Below, in pieces: positions 9,626 to 21,660 of a stretch of DNA of 64,000 nucleotides. The notes beneath the pieces were generated by a model, which did not search any database, had not been told where the DNA came from, and worked only from the letters and a program-made list of their open reading frames with translations. How positions within the stretch are numbered: position 1 is the first letter of the stretch; the number at the start of each line of letters is the position of its first letter. The DNA comes from Cyrtodaria siliqua (taxonomy: Eukaryota > Mollusca > Bivalvia > Adapedonta > Hiatellidae). A program made the translations under genes and the position numbers. Location: contig JAWPHD010005122.1 of the NCBI GenBank assembly GCA_037043455.1, positions 62,001-126,000 on the forward strand, in the 5' to 3' direction.

Positions 9626-10605
9626 TTAAAAAACGACTTACCAGTTAGGTACACTAGTTTCAGCGAGTGATGTTCAAAGTGAATGTTATGGTAGTTGGTA
9701 TATAAAATTGATCAAACAAATGCAGTTTAAGGTGCATAAGACGTGAATCCTCCTCATCACCTAGTACAAAATGGATGGGAATATCAATGAGACTCTGGTT
9801 TAGGAGAGAAAAAAACACGCACTAAAAAAAAAAACAGAATATAATCAAAACTTTGCAATGCTGCCTGCAATGCAATTATCCTTCTTAAAACAGGTGTGAG
9901 AGATGATAAATGCTTAAGACAATCTCTAGCATCATATTAATGTAATACTTTTATAGTTTCATGTCTTAGGATATATAACCACTTTCTTTAAAACCGGGAA
10001 ATTGTCATGCGAACTTTTTTCAAATTAAACGTTTGTGTAAATAATACGTGACGTTGTTGCGTGAGAAATACAAATGTTATTACATTCAAAATATTACATG
10101 ACAACATTAATAAATAAATAGTATGTCACTATCATTATGTATTTTAATATGTATTTGCTTGTTAGATATTTATTTTGTCCTTTCAGGTTGTCAGTCAAAG
10201 TAGTTTGCCATTTAAAACGATAAGATGTGTGTATTGCGTAACTTAAGGACCTCATCATATTATCCTTAAAGATGTGAAAAGTCAAACGGAATGTGTCACT
10301 AATTGTTTTATCCAGTCATCTTATTCAACTGACCCTGTTTATAGGACGTTAATGGAATGAAGTTGCAAATAATCTTTGAAAATATAGCTGTGTTTAATTA
10401 TCATCTTTTTCAACTTGGATTTGATTTGAAAATCTGAAGGTTTTAGATATAATTAATCTGGAGATCCGAATTCTGAGATACTGGATTTTATCGACATATG
10501 TACTTATAGTCTCGATCATTCAGACCTCTCGCGAGACTTCTCTCAAGGAAGTCCATACGCTAACGCTCGAGTGTCGCTGGATGATAGTGACTAGTGTACT
10601 TACAA
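9626..10605. other. No recognised feature
   Basis: About 1 kb of AT-rich DNA. ORFs are short and not convincing, and no partner elsewhere in the window was noticed. Confidence 0.5.
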
Positions 10606-10609
10606 TGTT

Positions 10610-11370
10610 CAACTGGTTTCAATCGAAACTTTCGAAGAAACTGATTCTACATGTCAGTACGGTAACTGTGCATTATCACCGACCACACAATGACAAGTTT
10701 TATTTGTAGACATTTGGTACTTTATACTTCAAATGTATTCTTCCACCTAATATGCTTCAAATTTTTTTCTGCCACGAAATATACGAAAAATAGTTTCAGG
10801 TTGCACATGTCTTAGGCCTAACACTAGATCGAGCATTGAATTGAACTAAATTTCTCTGCACCTTGTCGAATGCTGGTATACGTAATAGTATAGATGTTCC
10901 TTACTTCCTTACATACTTTCTCTTAAACGGTGTGACGCAAAATCAATTTATAGACATTACAAAATGTCAAACACTGCTTAATGGTTGCATTAACAAATGC
11001 TGACAATGTCAATTTATTTATAAACGTAACACGTATAACTCAAACTATTAAAAATGCATAGCATAGTCATACACAGAGAATTCTGAAGACGAAAAGACCG
11101 TTTATTCGCTTTTTAATGACACTCGGGAGCCACATTGACTCATTTGTATCCATGTAGCAACTAAAATACCACACATGGGTGTTAGGGTGGAACAATTAAT
11201 CGTATTATTGTCTCTGTCTTACAAACTATAACAAAACTGCAACATATATCAAAACAAGACATTACAATAAACAGACATGTTCGTTACCCCATGAGACGTA
11301 CGCTGAACATTAAGTGGCTGTTAACGATAACCGTTTCTACTGTCTGAGTTTATTACACTCTGTATTACAA
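10610..11370 (+). repeat. Dispersed repeat RptA, uninterrupted copy
   Basis: Aligns in order with 21105-21545 and then 22975-23215. Shared stretches include 'gaagaaa.t.attctacatgtca', 'gagcattgaattgaact', 'ggtgtgacgcaaaa' and 'aagacattacaataaac'. It is diverged and without a recognised frame. It shows that the second copy was split by later insertions. Confidence 0.65.
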
Positions 11371-11524
11371 CTAGAAAGACCCCCATAGGAATCTGGAATG
11401 TTTACAAAAACTAGTGTAATGGATCTCACTTTGGAGAGTCTGACTTGGATTTTCTGAAGTTGTTCAGCTATGTACTGATAAAACATAGATTAATAGTCAT
11501 GATTGAAATAAAATTTCAAAAGTT

Positions 11525-11760
11525 ATGTCAAAAGTAAAAGTCGATATAAAAATCGAACAGGAAAAGTAGCATTCAAGGACGACAGTCAAACACAAACACA
11601 CAAAGGAACAAAGAACAACTATATATAAAGATGAATAAAAGGCAAGATAAGACATCACACATACAAGGGTTAACAATAGGGCTACCGCCTTGGCTACCCC
11701 GCTGGGGTTTAAACCAGGTCCTAGGGTGCCCCAAACCTCACTCTTACCCTACTGTAATCC
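11525..11760 (-). mobile_element. Naiad-like 3' terminal fragment
   Basis: On the minus strand it carries the family 3' region, from the 'gggtaagagtgaggtttggg' type segment through 'tttaaaccccagcgg' to the end at 'cctgttcgatttttatatcg'. No coding part remains. Confidence 0.75.
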
Positions 11761-12225
11761 CGATATATACTCAGTTGCAAAATAAAGTGTACAACGAGTT
11801 TTGTTGAGATTTAATTGTATAAAGATTTTTAGAATTAAATTGACAAATTCCAAATGAATGTGCCATGTTTGGTACCAAAGCTGTTATCATTCCATTGCCA
11901 ATATCATGTTGTCATTTGTTTTTCAATAGGTTGAATCATTAAGAGACTGTCGCTTGATAAAGAGGATAGAGAGTAAAGTAAAATGGTCAAAATGTACACT
12001 TTCTTTTGCAACTGAGTATATATATAATGCCTTAACATTAACTTTCAAGACGACAGTAGAATACTCAAAGATACACGCCCAATATATATACATATTTAAA
12101 ACACGCACACATCACGCATATTTCCGGTAATAAGAAAACATAAGACTATTATCATACCATATAATATTATCATATTATCATACCGCCGATTTGTAACCAC
12201 CTCGTAATTATATCTGAAACACGTG
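11761..12225. other. No recognised feature
   Basis: AT-rich, with a short ATATAT tract near 12017. Nothing coding or repeated was supported. Confidence 0.45.
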
Positions 12226-12229
12226 TAGC

Positions 12230-12510
12230 CACTGTCACCAACTAAATTCTGTTTTGTTGGGACCATACCCTACTGGCCATAGAATGGTGTGAAAATACCT
12301 CATTGAAGTTTCCATGTTCACCGTCATATGCATACCATCTTCAGGATGGCTCACATTTCAGTACTAATTTGACTTTTTAAATTTTGAGTTCTACTTAACC
12401 CGGAATCTCATTCACACCGAGACTGCAATATATTTTTTTTGTATTTACCGTGTTCGGCGATTTCCAAAATTCTCTTTTCATCATACTTACATTATAAATT
12501 GCTGCCGGAG
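12230..12510 (+). repeat. RptC fragment
   Basis: Collinear with 35245-35565, from 'aactaaattc' through 'gggaccata', 'catgttcaccgtcatatgcat' and 'gagttctacttaaccc' to 'ccgagactgcaatat' and the terminal region. It is diverged and has lost part of hairpin 1. Confidence 0.6.
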
Positions 12511-12559
12511 ATTGCACATCAATCATGTTTTTTTACACTCAGCTAACACGTCTGTTTGT

Positions 12560-12810
12560 ATTCGTTAATATATTCGATTATAATCACAAATTGCGTTTGC
12601 AATGGTTGTATTGAACGTTCCCAACACTCTCCGACTTTTAAATTGTGGTTTAAAATCAGGTTCTATTGGGAAGCAAACGGCAATAAACCTACATTATTTG
12701 CAAATATTCTACAAACGTTGTACATTATTCAGAATGGAACATGAACTAGTTCATTATAGAGTTGTTTTTCTGCTTTACTCAAATTATGTTTGCAGCAATC
12801 AAACGTTTCA
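12560..12810 (+). repeat. Dispersed repeat RptI, copy 1
   Basis: Shares 'gtattgaacg.tccca.ac' with 25325-25440 and 'tttactcaaa.tatgtttg' with about 25930. A low-identity relic of unknown origin. Confidence 0.35.
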
Positions 12811-12894
12811 GTCTCTTCATCGTTAGCTACCACGCAGTGCACACGTACAGAATCTGCTCTAAACCTCAGTATGGTAACAGATATTTGAATAATG

Positions 12895-13320
12895 TTTTTT
12901 TATCTTGAAATTGTCATTTCAGTGATTTAAAAATATAAATAACTTTATCAACAAATATCGATTTTGTAGTGTTGTCATAATCGAGTAATAAGTGTCATGT
13001 TTTTGGTTTAAATCCCATTCAAATAATTTATTTGCTATGGGATATTTTCCAAAGCAGTAGTATTTGATGACCATTGCACATCGGTTTGTTAAAAAGTGTT
13101 CATTAAGCTATTTATAATTTGAAAAATAGTTGTGTTTTAGTTTATTGTTTGCCAGGAGGAGTTTCGTTGCTCATGCGGGAAAATGTATAACTTCAGAACG
13201 CTTCACTATTCAGTCACCTTCAATATTTCGAAACAGAAAATAGTGAATCACTATCTATATGTTGTTTTTTTAACAAGAAATATTTAAAATAAATAAGGAA
13301 CGCTTGTTAGCGTTCTCTCC
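12895..13320 (+). repeat. Dispersed repeat RptF, copy 1
   Basis: Resembles 32210-32475: 'tttca.ctcagt.atttaaaa', 'tatcaacaaatat.g', 'gtagtgtttgtc' and the common end 'aaataaa.gaggaacgcttgt'. Non-coding and diverged. Confidence 0.45.
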
Positions 13321-13344
13321 TTTCAAACAGTAACCCTTCTATGC

Positions 13345-13440
13345 CACTGATCTTATACAAAATATATTGCTTAAATGGAATAAGTTGCGTGTAAAAAGCT
13401 ATACAAGCAATGAGCGTATTACAAAATAAAGACTTTTATT
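13345..13440 (+). repeat. Dispersed repeat RptJ, copy 1
   Basis: The motif 'aatggaataagttgcgtgtaa' plus 'agctata' recurs near 38425-38470 and, diverged, near 42205-42290. Confidence 0.4.
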
Positions 13441-14090
13441 ACATTCCTGTGGGTGAATGATTGGGATTTCTCAGTGAACGAATGTTCATAATCACTAAAT
13501 ATTAATAACTAACTCCGAACACAAGAATAACTAAGTGTGACGTTGAGTTATGACGTCAATAAAGTGTTGCTGACGTCTACGTTATCCGTCTACATTGTTC
13601 AATAAAGCTAATTATTTAGGTTAAAATCATAGATAAACTGATTTAAAATGTAATAAACAGATTATTTTTACTGCTGGGTTCGATTATAGAAAAAATCCTT
13701 CAGTCGATGGTAGTCGTGTTTTGTTTATTCACTCACTCGAATACGCTCGTTCGCGAAAGAACAACACGTCTGCCATCTCGTGAAGGGTTTCCCTTTAATC
13801 TGTCCCAGCAGTTAAATAATCCCAAATAATACCCCAAAGGCACAACTCGTGCATGTAGTAGTATGGGTGAAACATGTCTATTAAAGATAAATAATTTGGC
13901 ACTCGCCTTGGATTGTATTCTATTGTGCGGAAGTGTATCGTTTATTTATTAGAATTGTAGATGGCCAAACCTATATATAGAGGATCTTACATTGGTCTTC
14001 TCCACACGGCAACAAACAATCGGAATTGTTTCTTCAATTTACATAAGCGGTAAAAGGAAAATACGTTACGATGATTTTGGTTTCATCTCT
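13441..14090. other. No recognised feature
   Basis: Non-coding as far as I can see. One CRE-like TGACGTCA octamer lies near 13551 (ttatgacgtcaat). No clear repeat partner. Confidence 0.4.
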
Positions 14091-14094
14091 ATAT

Positions 14095-14245
14095 GCATTA
14101 CTGTAGTGTTTTATGCTATTTAAGCCATTGCTTTGTTTCAGTCCTACACCGCAAAATGTATGTGATAAAACAGAAATATATAGTCAACATATTTTTTCGT
14201 AAATTCATATAGTGGTAGTTTTTATAAGAGCTCAGATAACTTTGT
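14095..14245 (+). repeat. Dispersed repeat RptG, copy 1
   Basis: Matches 38780-38925: 'ttttatgctattta', 'atgtgataaaacagaa' and 'tatatagtc.aac'. About 150 bp, non-coding. Confidence 0.55.
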
Positions 14246-14339
14246 TTTTGGCGATTTTTTTTATTTACTTATTTATTTATTATCTTATTTATTTATTTTA
14301 TTTGGTCGTGGGGGAGGAGGCAGTGTGAGATGTTATAGC

Positions 14340-14690
14340 CTCAGCTTTCAATATTTAGATACCACACATTTACTTGAAATAAATGAAGTGTAAACTTGAT
14401 AACAGGTCGATTGGATTGTATAGTCGCACCAACAGCTAAGGTCATATGGAGACTTTCCAGCTTCCATTGGTGACGGAAGACCCTGGTGCCCTTCCCGGAA
14501 ACTTTTAAGCACGGGAAGGTACCTAGGTAGAACACCCAACGTTCGGAAAGCTAGCTGGATAGCTTCCTTACATAAATTGTCCTATGCCCCTGAGGGATTG
14601 AACCCACAGCGGTTAGGAGCGAGTGATTTCATGTCAGAGATTCTAACCACACTCGGCCAAGGACTCACCCTATGTTACCACAAAGCAAGA
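14340..14690 (-). mobile_element. tRNA-derived SINE, Ser/Leu-like head
   Basis: On the minus strand the element begins near 14690 with a tRNA-like head: 'gagtccttggccgagtg' (A-box region, typical of class II tRNAs such as Ser or Leu), a long central region, then the B box GGGTTCAATCC. A body of ~270 bp follows. Pol III box order and spacing suit a SINE. The 3' end near 14340 has no clear tail. Confidence 0.6.
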
Positions 14691-14699
14691 TTTAAAAAA

Positions 14700-15285
14700 C
14701 AAAATCTCAATCACGCTTCTAATTCCTCCATCATATTATAACATATAGGAATTATATTGTGTATATGCATGGTAGTTTTTGTAAATGAAATTAATGTCAT
14801 TTGTTCGGCTAATAATAACGCCGAGCATCCTAAGATTTAGCAGAGTATACAAGGGCATGTGCGTATGGGAGCCCCGCCAAACTTTTTGAAAAAGACCACC
14901 GACTCCTACGCCTATGAAGGGTTAATTCTATCGTCGGATAGAGTACATCTAGAATGAAAGACCTATTCTAATTGACATCAAGAACTTTCAATTTCTAGTG
15001 CTGGACATTCTCAGACGTGTATCCGAAATTTTATAACTAGCTTATCTCATAACATAATTTAGATGTATTTTAAGATTAGTGCAGAAAACATGCAGTGTGT
15101 AACAATGCATGCATGTATGACACATATTATTAATCACAAACTTTGCATATTAGTTTAACAGAAAAGAAAAATCCGATTTGTCTCAGAAATTTGAAACAAA
15201 ATACAGAACCAATAAAGCTTGTGCCACTGTTATATCTGGTTAGATCTGGTTTGAGAAACGTTTTACTTAAAGACTGGTATAAAAA
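14700..15285. other. No recognised feature
   Basis: AT-rich. A 62-codon frame at 15143-15331 runs into the RptC end and looks like chance. Confidence 0.4.
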
Positions 15286-15287
15286 AC

Positions 15288-15635
15288 AGTATGATAGTGG
15301 ACCTTTGGAAACGGCCGAAAACGACACATAACTTTACATTTACTTACATGACTGTCGCAGTATATGTTTTGCGCATGGAAAAGTAATTTTATAACTCTTC
15401 TGCTACAAGGATTATCACAACCTGACTTCTATGGTGACGTGATTTACAAACTTCGTACGATCCTTAGTCATAATCACTTGCAAACAATCTGTTGAGAAAA
15501 ACTCAATATTTAAAAGGTCAATAGTACAGACGTTTGAGTCATCCCGAAGGATGATATGCAAATGACGGTGAACATGGAACCTTCAATGAGGTATTTTCGC
15601 ACCATTCCATGGCCAGCATAGTAAATTATTTAGGG
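15288..15635 (-). repeat. RptC fragment interrupted by Naiad piece
   Basis: Minus-strand RptC: the terminal region (GGCCGTTTCCAAAGGTCC) at 15290-15312, then the 'catcccgaagg' and 'atggtgaacatgg' type region at 15500-15630. Between them, about 15400-15485 on the plus strand encodes Naiad DFYGDVIYKL and a decayed continuation. This is a nested insertion or recombination product. Confidence 0.5.
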
Positions 15636-15639
15636 ACGC

Positions 15640-16080
15640 GATGATTGATATTTCCACTTTTACCGGCAGCTAACATCGGATGTGTTTGACGTATTTGGAA
15701 AAAAACGAATTCAGCTTATTTCTATAAAGCTGGCCATATCAAAACGTATGTTCTATGCAGATACTTATGCATAATGAAAGTAACTAAATTACTTGACTTC
15801 ATTGTGTTGTTGAGCAACTTTTAACTGTTATTGTCACTCCTTACTTTCAGGTAATATGTTCTATGTAATTGATGTTAAAGACCGGATCTCTTTCAATAAC
15901 CGTACGGTAAGCCATTAAGCAAATTAGGCACAGTAGGAGTGGCTTATAGCCACTGGTGAGTTTGTGCTTTTGGTAAACATAAACACATGTGCTATGGTAG
16001 ATTAATAAACTTCAGTGGTGAAATCTGGTGAGACAAAGATGAAGAGGTAATCAATCTAGGCAATTATATATTACCTGTCA
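15640..16080. other. No recognised feature
   Basis: Non-coding, with no clear partner in the window. Confidence 0.4.
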
Positions 16081-16095
16081 ATAAATAGAGGATAT

Positions 16096-16261
16096 TTGTT
16101 GTTTTGGAGTGAATAACAGATTTTATTTCATCGAGAAATGTCAAAGCTTTATATTTTCACGAATGAAAAGCATGAGTGAAAATATTGAAGTTTGATCAAT
16201 TCGAGTGGTGAACACATCTCGAAGTGATCAAACTTCAATATTATTCACTCCAAAACAACCA
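16096..16261. mobile_element. Fold-back element with nested hairpins
   Basis: Outer inverted arms GTTGTTTTGGAGTGAATA at 16098-16115 and its complement at 16242-16259. Inside, 16181-16205 and 16218-16242 form a second 25-bp inverted repeat with two or fewer mismatches, and 'tattttcac' with 'gtgaaaata' (16152-16182) forms a third. Probably a MITE-like palindrome. Confidence 0.6.
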
Positions 16262-17585
16262 ATTTTCTTTTTATTTTATGCTTTATAAACAAAGTGTACT
16301 GCAGTATGCAGAAAAATAATAAAAAATTGACGACGTCATTGGCTTAGTATGATAACATTTCTTTTTTTAATTCCCCGTAACTTCTTAACTAATTAACTGA
16401 TTCCAATAATCTACGACTCATTTTCTTAGTTAAGTTATTTCCAATCCAATGATATTATTTTTATAGCAACTTTCGGAAAATAGTAGTTTTTTGAAGAAAA
16501 ACAGTAGTTCTGGCAGTGAAAAAAATAAAACTCTTTTATTTCATTGCTAAAATACATTACTTCACTGCTAAGCATAACATAAATGGAATTACAAACTTAG
16601 GAGTGTGTCCCTATTTGACTCCAATAAAACAAACTATCACAACTTTTTCCTACAACACTCAAGTTTTATAGAATGTTTTGTGTATACATGTATAAAGTGT
16701 TCACCGGAGCTGGTTAAAGCAAAGAAACATTGTTTTTTATAATTGTTTCTGGTATCTGCTTTAATTAGTTAATATGTAAGCAATGTTTGCATTGTTGTGC
16801 AACAAAAACCAACTTGCAAATTCAGAAGAAAAACTTGAGACAAGTACCCATTGACTTAAAGGATAACCTCATCATACTCATTCTCAAATACATCCTACAT
16901 GTAGCACAATCAACTGTGGATTAAAAACAGAAAACTAGGGCATTGGAATAACTAACGCTTTCGACGTTATGTATGATATAGAAGGGATATAATGCCAACG
17001 TGTGTTTTAGAAATGATCAGGAAAATAAAACTAAATGTATGGGAATAATTGAGTCAGGACACATGTACATGTACATGTGATTATTTTGCAATCCAAATAA
17101 ACATTATATTTATGAAAAAATAATAACTTTCATAATATCTAATGTCATGCCTCTGTAAGTTACTTCATACGATTTCAGTGTAAGGTACATCTAAACACTA
17201 GTATTTGAAGTCGTAGTGTATTCCCCGCCTTATGGCAGTTGAATGAAAATCGCCAGCATCTCAACTCTAGTTGGCTGGTAGACAGGTCATGCATGACCTT
17301 TCATCAACTGTCAATCACCAGTGGTAAATAAATGAATTTTACAACAGTTTTCAAAACATATTTTTTGAATACAACACTCACAAATGTCACAGTGCTTTCA
17401 AATTCACAAGGAATATTCATCAAACAGTTACACATATTTATACTAAGGTTCAACAAAATGTGTGGGGTAGGTCTATTACAATTTTAAAAAATGTCCCCTA
17501 TGGTACTTTGGTTGTAGTCAGCTTAGAAAGGCCAGTGATATTAGCCATTTTTCAGTGTAGCCAGCTTTTATAATGTGACCCGGCC
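16262..17585. other. No recognised feature
   Basis: About 1.3 kb of AT-rich DNA with an ACATGT-rich tract near 17060-17080 and no convincing coding or repeat structure. Confidence 0.4.
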
Positions 17586-17589
17586 TTGA

Positions 17590-18060
17590 AATGCAAGTTT
17601 TGAGAGTTGCGTTAACTTCCTGCTTGACTTTCGCATTTGTGTTTCTAATTAAATGCACATCATATCGTTCTGGTGTTTGTTCACAAACAGCTCAAAAATC
17701 GTCGGCACTTTGTCTCAACCAACTCATGTATTCCATTTTTTTTCTCCATGTCCAATTGCTGATTCTAACTGAATGCCTACACGTACAGCCTACGAAACCA
17801 TTAATCAAAACAAGCTAAATGTTTTATTTTGGATTTTAGCGCATCTTGTCATGTTTTCAAAAGGTTTCCTTATCTTTTCAATTTGAAGCTTGTTATGAAC
17901 ACAGAACAACCTGAATCAAACGCCTCGCAGACACTCCGAACTTTTAATCTATTATATGTCGTATGCTGTTCAACATTTAAGAACTCTGAGTTCATTGTCT
18001 CTGTCTACAGATTAACTGTCACAGCGAGACAATTGAATTATGTATCGATTTAATACTCAT
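17590..18060 (+). repeat. Dispersed repeat RptD, copy 1
   Basis: Its later part (from about 17840) aligns with 28480-28740, 41620-41830 and 44395-44595: 'gcctcgcaga', 'gttcaacattta.gaact', 'atcacagcgaga' and 'tatcgattta'. Frames here are broken and the origin is unknown. Confidence 0.5.
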
Positions 18061-18204
18061 CACAACAAGGATTGGGCGATGTTTAACCTATCAGTTGGTG
18101 ATGTGAACTTGATGGTTTATTATCTTTTTGCACTGGTTTCAAGAAGTACTTGTTTTTTATATTCATATAAACTTGATGATATTGTTGTTGTAAATGTACT
18201 TACA

Positions 18205-18530
18205 TTGCCTATTAATGCTGTTAGGTGGTTAGAGGTTTTAACCTGGCGCGGACTTCTTTATTTACACTTCCGTTTTATTGCGAGGGCAACAGCGTACAAA
18301 TGAGGTTTGGTGCACACTATAATCTGGCTTAACCCACAACACCCGAAAGGCCTATTTGCCACTGGATGTTCCAAGGCAATATCCCCCATTTCAACCATAT
18401 TATGTTTTTGCTCTTATTATTCTTGCACTTTATGTTTGTTTAGATTTGCGTTCTTTGCCACTGACTGTTTCAAGGCGGTAGCATTATTGTCAGCCTGTTT
18501 AAGTTTGTTGTGTTAATACCCTGCTCTGTA
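18205..18530 (+). mobile_element. Diverged Naiad-like 3' terminal fragment
   Basis: Carries 'cttacattgcctattaatgc', 'acttctttatttacact', 'gaggtttggtgcac' and 'gccactg' in the family order. More diverged than other copies; its terminus is not reached. Confidence 0.6.
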
Positions 18531-18830
18531 TTTATCCTTGTAATTGCTGTTTATTTAACACTTAACCAGCTACATATATATCTAATAGCCTGTTCTGTCT
18601 TTGAATTAAGACCAATCCATTTATGTGACCAAAGGGTGTTTTTGAGAAATGGCTGATGAGCAGACGGACATTTTAAACCCTGATCATTATGCGAGTTACT
18701 CGCAGGCTGATCTGGGTTTACAATGGACGCAAAGGCTATTGTAGTCGCTAATAGTAGACTAAGGGTTAAAATCGTGTTTTCGTTGATTGTTGTTCTTAAA
18801 TGACTTTAATATCTACTTAGTTTGACCGTG
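18531..18830. other. No recognised feature
   Basis: 300 bp between two Naiad-like 3' fragments, without an assignable feature. Confidence 0.4.
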
Positions 18831-18834
18831 TTCT

Positions 18835-19085
18835 GATGTGTCCCGTTTATTTGGATGACAATAGAGTAAGTAGTGTGGTTTGGTGCACCCTAGAACCTGG
18901 TCTAAACCCCAGCGACTTTTTTTAAACTGACCATTCCAAAGCGATATCCCTATTGTCAACCCTTTTGTGTATGCTATGGGTTATCTTGCCTGTTATTCAT
19001 CCTTGAAGTTGTTCTTTGTTTCTGTGTGTGTTTGTGGTTCACTGTCGTCCTTGAATGCTACATTTCCTGTTCGATTTTTATATAT
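18835..19085 (+). mobile_element. Naiad-like 3' terminal fragment
   Basis: Contains 'tgtcccgttta', 'ggtttggtgcaccctagaac', 'ttgttctttgtttctgtgtg' and the end 'cctgttcgatttttatatat'. Non-coding. Confidence 0.7.
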
Positions 19086-19089
19086 ATAT

Positions 19090-19465
19090 AACTAACTTTG
19101 CACACAGAAACTGTTGCTATTTTACTGTCGAAATTTTGAAACAGTCAACTGTTCCATCGATCTGTAATGATACAATACTGACTTAGGCTGCATTCTTAAG
19201 TATATTGCTCCGTGTGTCGTGTCATTGGTCACCTCTTATAGGATACTGAATAATAACAAAATAAGCCGATCTTCTTAAATCCAATTTCATAAGACTGTCG
19301 AGTGTAGGGAATAAGGAAAGACACTCCTTTACGCGACGAATTGAAAGAAGATAAAACATAGACTTAATTGTATCTCAGATTACTCGATTAACTTTTGCTA
19401 CTTTTTAAGTTGTATGTCTTGTTCGTGTTTGTTTTTTTCCAAGGGTTCATACTTAAGTGTTTACT
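19090..19465. other. No recognised feature
   Basis: Between a Naiad end and RptB; nothing supported. Confidence 0.4.
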
Positions 19466-19735
19466 GATATTCACACTGTGCTGTGTGGCGTTAAAAAAGG
19501 TCGCCCCGACTATAAATCAGTAGTGTTATTACTTACCGGTCCTTTGGGACTATCCAGCCCAATCATTTTGGATTTAAAGTAGAATATCGCTTAAGCCTTC
19601 GCTAGGAGGCGTGTGAGATGTTTCACTTTATATTGCCCTCATGAACAGATTCAATAAAAACTGCGTATGTTGCACTGATGTCTTGTGTGTTTGTTGCTTC
19701 CAAGGGATCCCCTTTTTCAGTATTTATTCAACACC
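19466..19735 (+). repeat. RptB copy
   Basis: Contains the full order from 'ctgtgtggcgtt' and 'ccccgactataaatcagtag' through the 'aagtagaatatcgcttaag' block to 'tcaataaaa' and 'ttgttgcttccaagggatcc'. Hairpin stems have decayed, with mismatches in both. Confidence 0.65.
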
Positions 19736-20039
19736 TCAATCTTAGGTGAAGACGATTATAACTTGTTAATGAGGGCAAGCGTGTTATAATTAACTTATCA
19801 TGCATTATGATGAAAATATACGCAAGTTCAGGCTTATTGAACGTAGAATCCGATCACGGAAACAAAGTGGCATCAATAACGATTCAATTCAGCGGGAAAC
19901 ATACATATTTTCTAAATCATAGGTCATGATTTCTGATCAAGAAAGTGATCAAAGCCTATGAATGTACTTGCAATCAGATAAACATTGTCTAGCGGGTTTT
20001 CCTTTTGAGTTTGGAATTGCATTTGAGTTTGGAATTGCA

Positions 20040-20420
20040 AAACTGTCTTAGATTGTTATATTTAGATAATTCCCACATGTCCTACTGAGATGCTTGATAT
20101 TTTTTATCTCACGCTAAAGTAAATCTTGGAATGTATATATTTCCGAAGATCTGTCATTTACTGAATTATGTCATATATGAATTAAACTGTTTGCCTGTTT
20201 AAAGATTACCTTGGTTAACATGGTTAATGTTAATCCAATCGGAGATAATATATTAAATTGTTTTTAATTTTTACTTCTTAAAAGTTAAAAAAAAAAAGTT
20301 TTTGGATTCGTTTAGGCACACCTTTGTATTCTCTAGACGCTATGTCCGAGGAATTTATATCGCCTCCCATAATACCATTATTAAATAAAACACAATATTT
20401 ATTAAATAATATGACCCATG
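20040..20420 (+). repeat. Dispersed repeat RptH, copy 2
   Basis: Partner of 860-1145; see 'gagatgcttgatat', 'ccgaagatctgtca' and 'accattattaaataaaac'. Confidence 0.5.
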
Positions 20421-20439
20421 TTCATTTCGCCAATATGCT

Positions 20440-20775
20440 TTCCTCTTTGATTGTGCGATGACCGGTCAGAATGTGGGACCTAGGATGACGACCCACTAAA
20501 TCCTTATATGATGATATCGTTTTATATTCGTCTTTCTAGGCTTTTTTATATTATAAATACATGATCATTTTTGTGTTTTACTTATATTGCCTATTAATGT
20601 GGCCTTGTATGTTAGAAAATATAACCTGACGGGGATATCTTTATTTACACTCTTCCGTTTATTTGGATGACAATAGGGTAGGAGTGAGGTTTGGTGCGTC
20701 CTACTGGTTTAAACCCCAACCATCATTTTTGCTCATGACCGTTCCAAGGCGGAACCCTTTTATGATTTTTGTAGT
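20440..20775 (+). mobile_element. Naiad-like 3' fragment, diverged
   Basis: Starts with 'ttgattgtgcgatgacc' (codons of the CAMT segment), then the 'ctttctaggct' and 'cttatattgcctattaatg' block and the 'ggtaggagtgaggtttggtg' block. It stops before the family end. Confidence 0.6.
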
Positions 20776-20889
20776 TATTGTTCGTTTCTGTGGCAATAGT
20801 CTAGATGGTTTAGTTTATATTAAGGAATAACACTTGGGTCTCAGGTAATATTTTATCATTGCAAATTCAATACATTTGTTATCGTGTGT

Positions 20890-21055
20890 GTTCCCCTGAT
20901 TGATAATAGTGTTATTACTTACTGGTTCCTTGAAATGATCAAGCCCAATTTGTCGTGCTCGGCAGTTTCCAAAGGTCCATTATCATACTCTTTTTTACAG
21001 TATATGTTATGAACAGGCTCAATAATACCGAGTCTGCTACATTTCTCTCTGGGAA
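20890..21055 (+). repeat. RptB/RptC mosaic
   Basis: RptB ('agtgttattacttactggt') switches to the RptC terminal block ('cagtttccaaaggtccatta' then 'tcatactctttttt') and back to RptB hairpin 2 (AACAGGCTCAATAATACCGA). Either a short insertion or template switching would explain it. Confidence 0.55.
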
Positions 21056-21104
21056 TCTGGGTTTTATCCAGTGATTTTGCAGGCCTGTGTAATTAAAAAA
21101 GTTC

Positions 21105-21545
21105 AATTAATTTTAACCGGAACTTTTGAAGAAATTATTTCTACATGTCAATACAGCAACGTGTGTTTTCCCTGATCCCGCAAGGACACGTTTTACTTGC
21201 AGACATTTGGTGTCATGCTTTAAATTTATTCTGCCACCAAATAAAAGGAAAATGGTTTCAGGTTCCAGATGTCTTAATATATTATCACTGGACGGAGCAT
21301 TGAATTGAACTGGAGATGGTAAATGCATATCTGGACTTTTTCTCTGCGCGAATTTAGCGAATGTTTAATCTTATAGATGTTCTTAAATTCCTTATTTTAA
21401 AAGGTGTGACGCAAAACCATCTTGTAGACATTACAAAGTTGTCAAACACAGCATGATGGTTGCTTTTACAAATGTTGACAATGTACATTTAATTATAAAC
21501 TAAATACGTATAAACGCATAAATATTGAAAATGCAGAGTAGTAAA
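21105..21545 (+). repeat. RptA, copy 2, left part
   Basis: First half of the split second RptA copy. The remainder resumes at about 22975. Confidence 0.6.
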
Positions 21546-21660
21546 TAACTGTTGATACTAGGGAAGAAATGAAGTCATCAATGATGTAGTAAGTTTCAAT
21601 TATTGTTACTCCTTTAACATAAATGTACACTAGTCATAATAAGATGTACATTAAGCATAG

